Part shown: piece after piece, positions 6,348 through 7,080 of the stretch
How the letters are laid out: the number at the start of each line of letters is the position of its first letter
How positions within the stretch are numbered: position 1 is the first letter of the stretch
Assembly: GCA_021800315.1 (NCBI GenBank)
Contig: JAJYZD010000198.1
Coordinates: forward strand, 1 to 7,080
Direction of reading: 5' to 3'
Length of the DNA stretch: 7,080 nucleotides
Source: Bacillota bacterium
GTDB lineage: Bacteria > Bacillota > Desulfotomaculia > Desulfotomaculales > JAJYZD01
Made by a program: the position numbers and the translations under genes
The notes under the pieces: model-generated
What the model was told of the DNA's origin: nothing
What the model saw: only the letters and a program-made list of their open reading frames with translations
Databases searched by the model: none

Positions 6348-6393
6348 ATGGAAGGAATTCGCCGAAGCGAATTCCAACGGGCCCAACGACCAA
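6336..6393 (-). repeat. Nested inverted repeat with UUCG-capped hairpin
   Basis: The inner stem is GGAATTCGC (6354-6362) and GCGAATTCC (6367-6375): nine perfect pairs around four bases that read UUCG in the minus-strand transcript, closed by C-G. This is the exceptionally stable cUUCGg tetraloop and appears only in that orientation. The outer stem pairs 6336-6347 with 6382-6393, 11 of 12 bases matching, across a six-by-six internal loop. The whole lies between the ilvB stop and the leuC ribosome binding site. It could be an RNA processing or stabilising element, or a copy of an intergenic palindromic repeat family. Confidence 0.75.
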
Positions 6394-6409
6394 GGACCCA
6401 CGGCCAAAT

Positions 6410-7080
6410 TCAGCCCACCGCCTCGTCGATGGCTTTGCCGGCCAGGACGATGGGCAGAACGTCCTCTTCGGGATTGATCATGCAGTTGAGCAAAACAGGT
6501 TCAGCGGAGGCCAGCGCCCCGGGGAGGACGGCGTCCAGTTCCCTTTCGCAGGCCACGGTGTGGGCGGCGATGCCGTACACCCCGGCCAGGGCGGTGAAAT
6601 CCAGGTCGAAGGTGAAATCCACCGCGTGTTTGCGCCCGTCGTGGTAGAAGTCCTGCAGTTGGCGCACCATGCCCAGGCGCTTGTTATTGAAGAGGAGTAT
6701 CTTGAGGTTCACGCCCTGTTCCACCAGTGTGCCCAGTTCGTTCATACTCATCTGGAAACCGCCGTCGCCCACCACCAGGACCACCGTCCGGTCCGGCGCC
6801 CCCAGCTTCACCCCGATGGCCGCGGGCAAGCCGTAGCCCATGGTGCCCAGGCCCCCGGAGGTCACGAAGCCGCCGGGCAGGGCGCACCGGTAGTACTGGG
6901 CCGCCCACATCTGGTGCTGGCCCACGTCGGTGACCACCACGGCCTCCCCCCCGGTCAGCTCGCAGATGCGGTGGATGATGTACTGCGGGTGCAGGGTGTC
7001 TTCGCTCCGGACGCAGGTCAGGGAATGGGCCCGCTTCAGCTCTTCGATCCGGGCAAGCCAGGCCGGGTTGTCCTTCTTCT
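6410..7080 (-). CDS. ilvB: Acetohydroxyacid (acetolactate) synthase large subunit, C-terminal part
   Basis: The frame is open to the right edge, so only the last 222 residues are seen of a protein normally about 550-570 long; the GTG at 6940 is internal. This is the ThDP-binding C-terminal domain: VVTDVGQHQMWAAQYY, SGGLGTMGYGLPAAIG, then the ThDP/Mg2+ motif GDGGFQMSMNEL ending in NN (LFNNKRLGMV). It joins two pyruvates, or pyruvate and 2-oxobutyrate, as the common step to valine, leucine and isoleucine. The conserved MVRQWQ segment reads MVRQLQ: the Trp (464 in E. coli AHAS II, 574 in Arabidopsis) is Leu, codon at 6658-6656. In AHAS II that Trp favours 2-oxobutyrate, and Trp-to-Leu in plants gives herbicide resistance. 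The regulatory subunit ilvN does not follow it. A different ThDP enzyme such as catabolic acetolactate synthase is possible, but the GQHQMWAAQYY match and operon context favour IlvB. Confidence 0.92.
   Translation of the reverse strand, partial: KKDNPAWLARIEELKRAHSLTCVRSEDTLHPQYIIHRICELTGGEAVVVTDVGQHQMWAAQYYRCALPGGFVTSGGLGTMGYGLPAAIGVKLGAPDRTVVLVVGDGGFQMSMNELGTLVEQGVNLKILLFNNKRLGMVRQLQDFYHDGRKHAVDFTFDLDFTALAGVYGIAAHTVACERELDAVLPGALASAEPVLLNCMINPEEDVLPIVLAGKAIDEAVG

Larger units (their letters stand above)
6308..6409 (-). promoter_or_regulatory. ilvB-leuC spacer: leader of leuC with strong RBS
   Basis: This 102-nt gap is by far the longest in the operon. Read on the minus strand, it contains a nested hairpin (6336-6393), a CCAACCA-rich single-stranded stretch, and then AGGAGGGG at about 6313-6320 just before the leuC start. 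There is no U-tract after the hairpin, so an intrinsic terminator is not supported. I see no convincing -35/-10 pair. It may set leuC expression by mRNA processing or stability, or may be a scar or repeat insertion. Confidence 0.45.

Overview
The window looks like a piece of a GC-rich, Gram-positive, probably anaerobic Firmicute of the Desulfotomaculum/Pelotomaculum/Moorella kind. This is inferred from strong AGGAGG-type ribosome binding sites, frequent TTG and GTG starts, the short LeuC/LeuD type, a citramalate synthase, and a CdaA-type c-di-AMP synthase. Species cannot be decided from the sequence.

Layout. About 1-340 is clearly AT-richer than the rest. It holds the 3' end of an unrecognised plus-strand gene (2-262). 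At about 343-465 is a short plus-strand remnant of an IS110-family transposase. From 453 to the right edge everything is on the minus strand and tightly packed, probably one operon read right to left: ilvB (3' part only, 6410-7080), a 102-nt spacer with a large hairpin, leuC (5033-6307), leuD (4537-5043), leuB (3467-4540), cimA (1884-3446), cdaA (1039-1842) and a LOG-family nucleotide phosphoribohydrolase (453-1019). leuC/leuD overlap by 11 nt and leuD/leuB by 4 nt; the other gaps are 20, 41 and 19 nt.

How the genes work together. CimA condenses pyruvate and acetyl-CoA to citramalate. LeuCD isomerises it and LeuB oxidatively decarboxylates it to 2-oxobutyrate, which acetohydroxyacid synthase (IlvB) joins with pyruvate for isoleucine. 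LeuCDB also serve leucine, but leuA, ilvN and ilvC, often found between ilvB and leuC, are absent here. CdaA and the LOG protein at the promoter-distal end have no direct role in the pathway; their place suggests co-expression with branched-chain amino acid synthesis.

Points of most interest: LeuB has Arg-His and Tyr at three positions that set NAD versus NADP preference in this family; the LOG gene has no ATG/GTG/TTG at its expected start and appears to begin at ATC; IlvB has Leu where most acetohydroxyacid synthases have the substrate-selecting Trp; and the ilvB-leuC spacer forms a nested hairpin with a UUCG tetraloop. I see no CRISPR array, tRNA, rRNA or complete mobile element.
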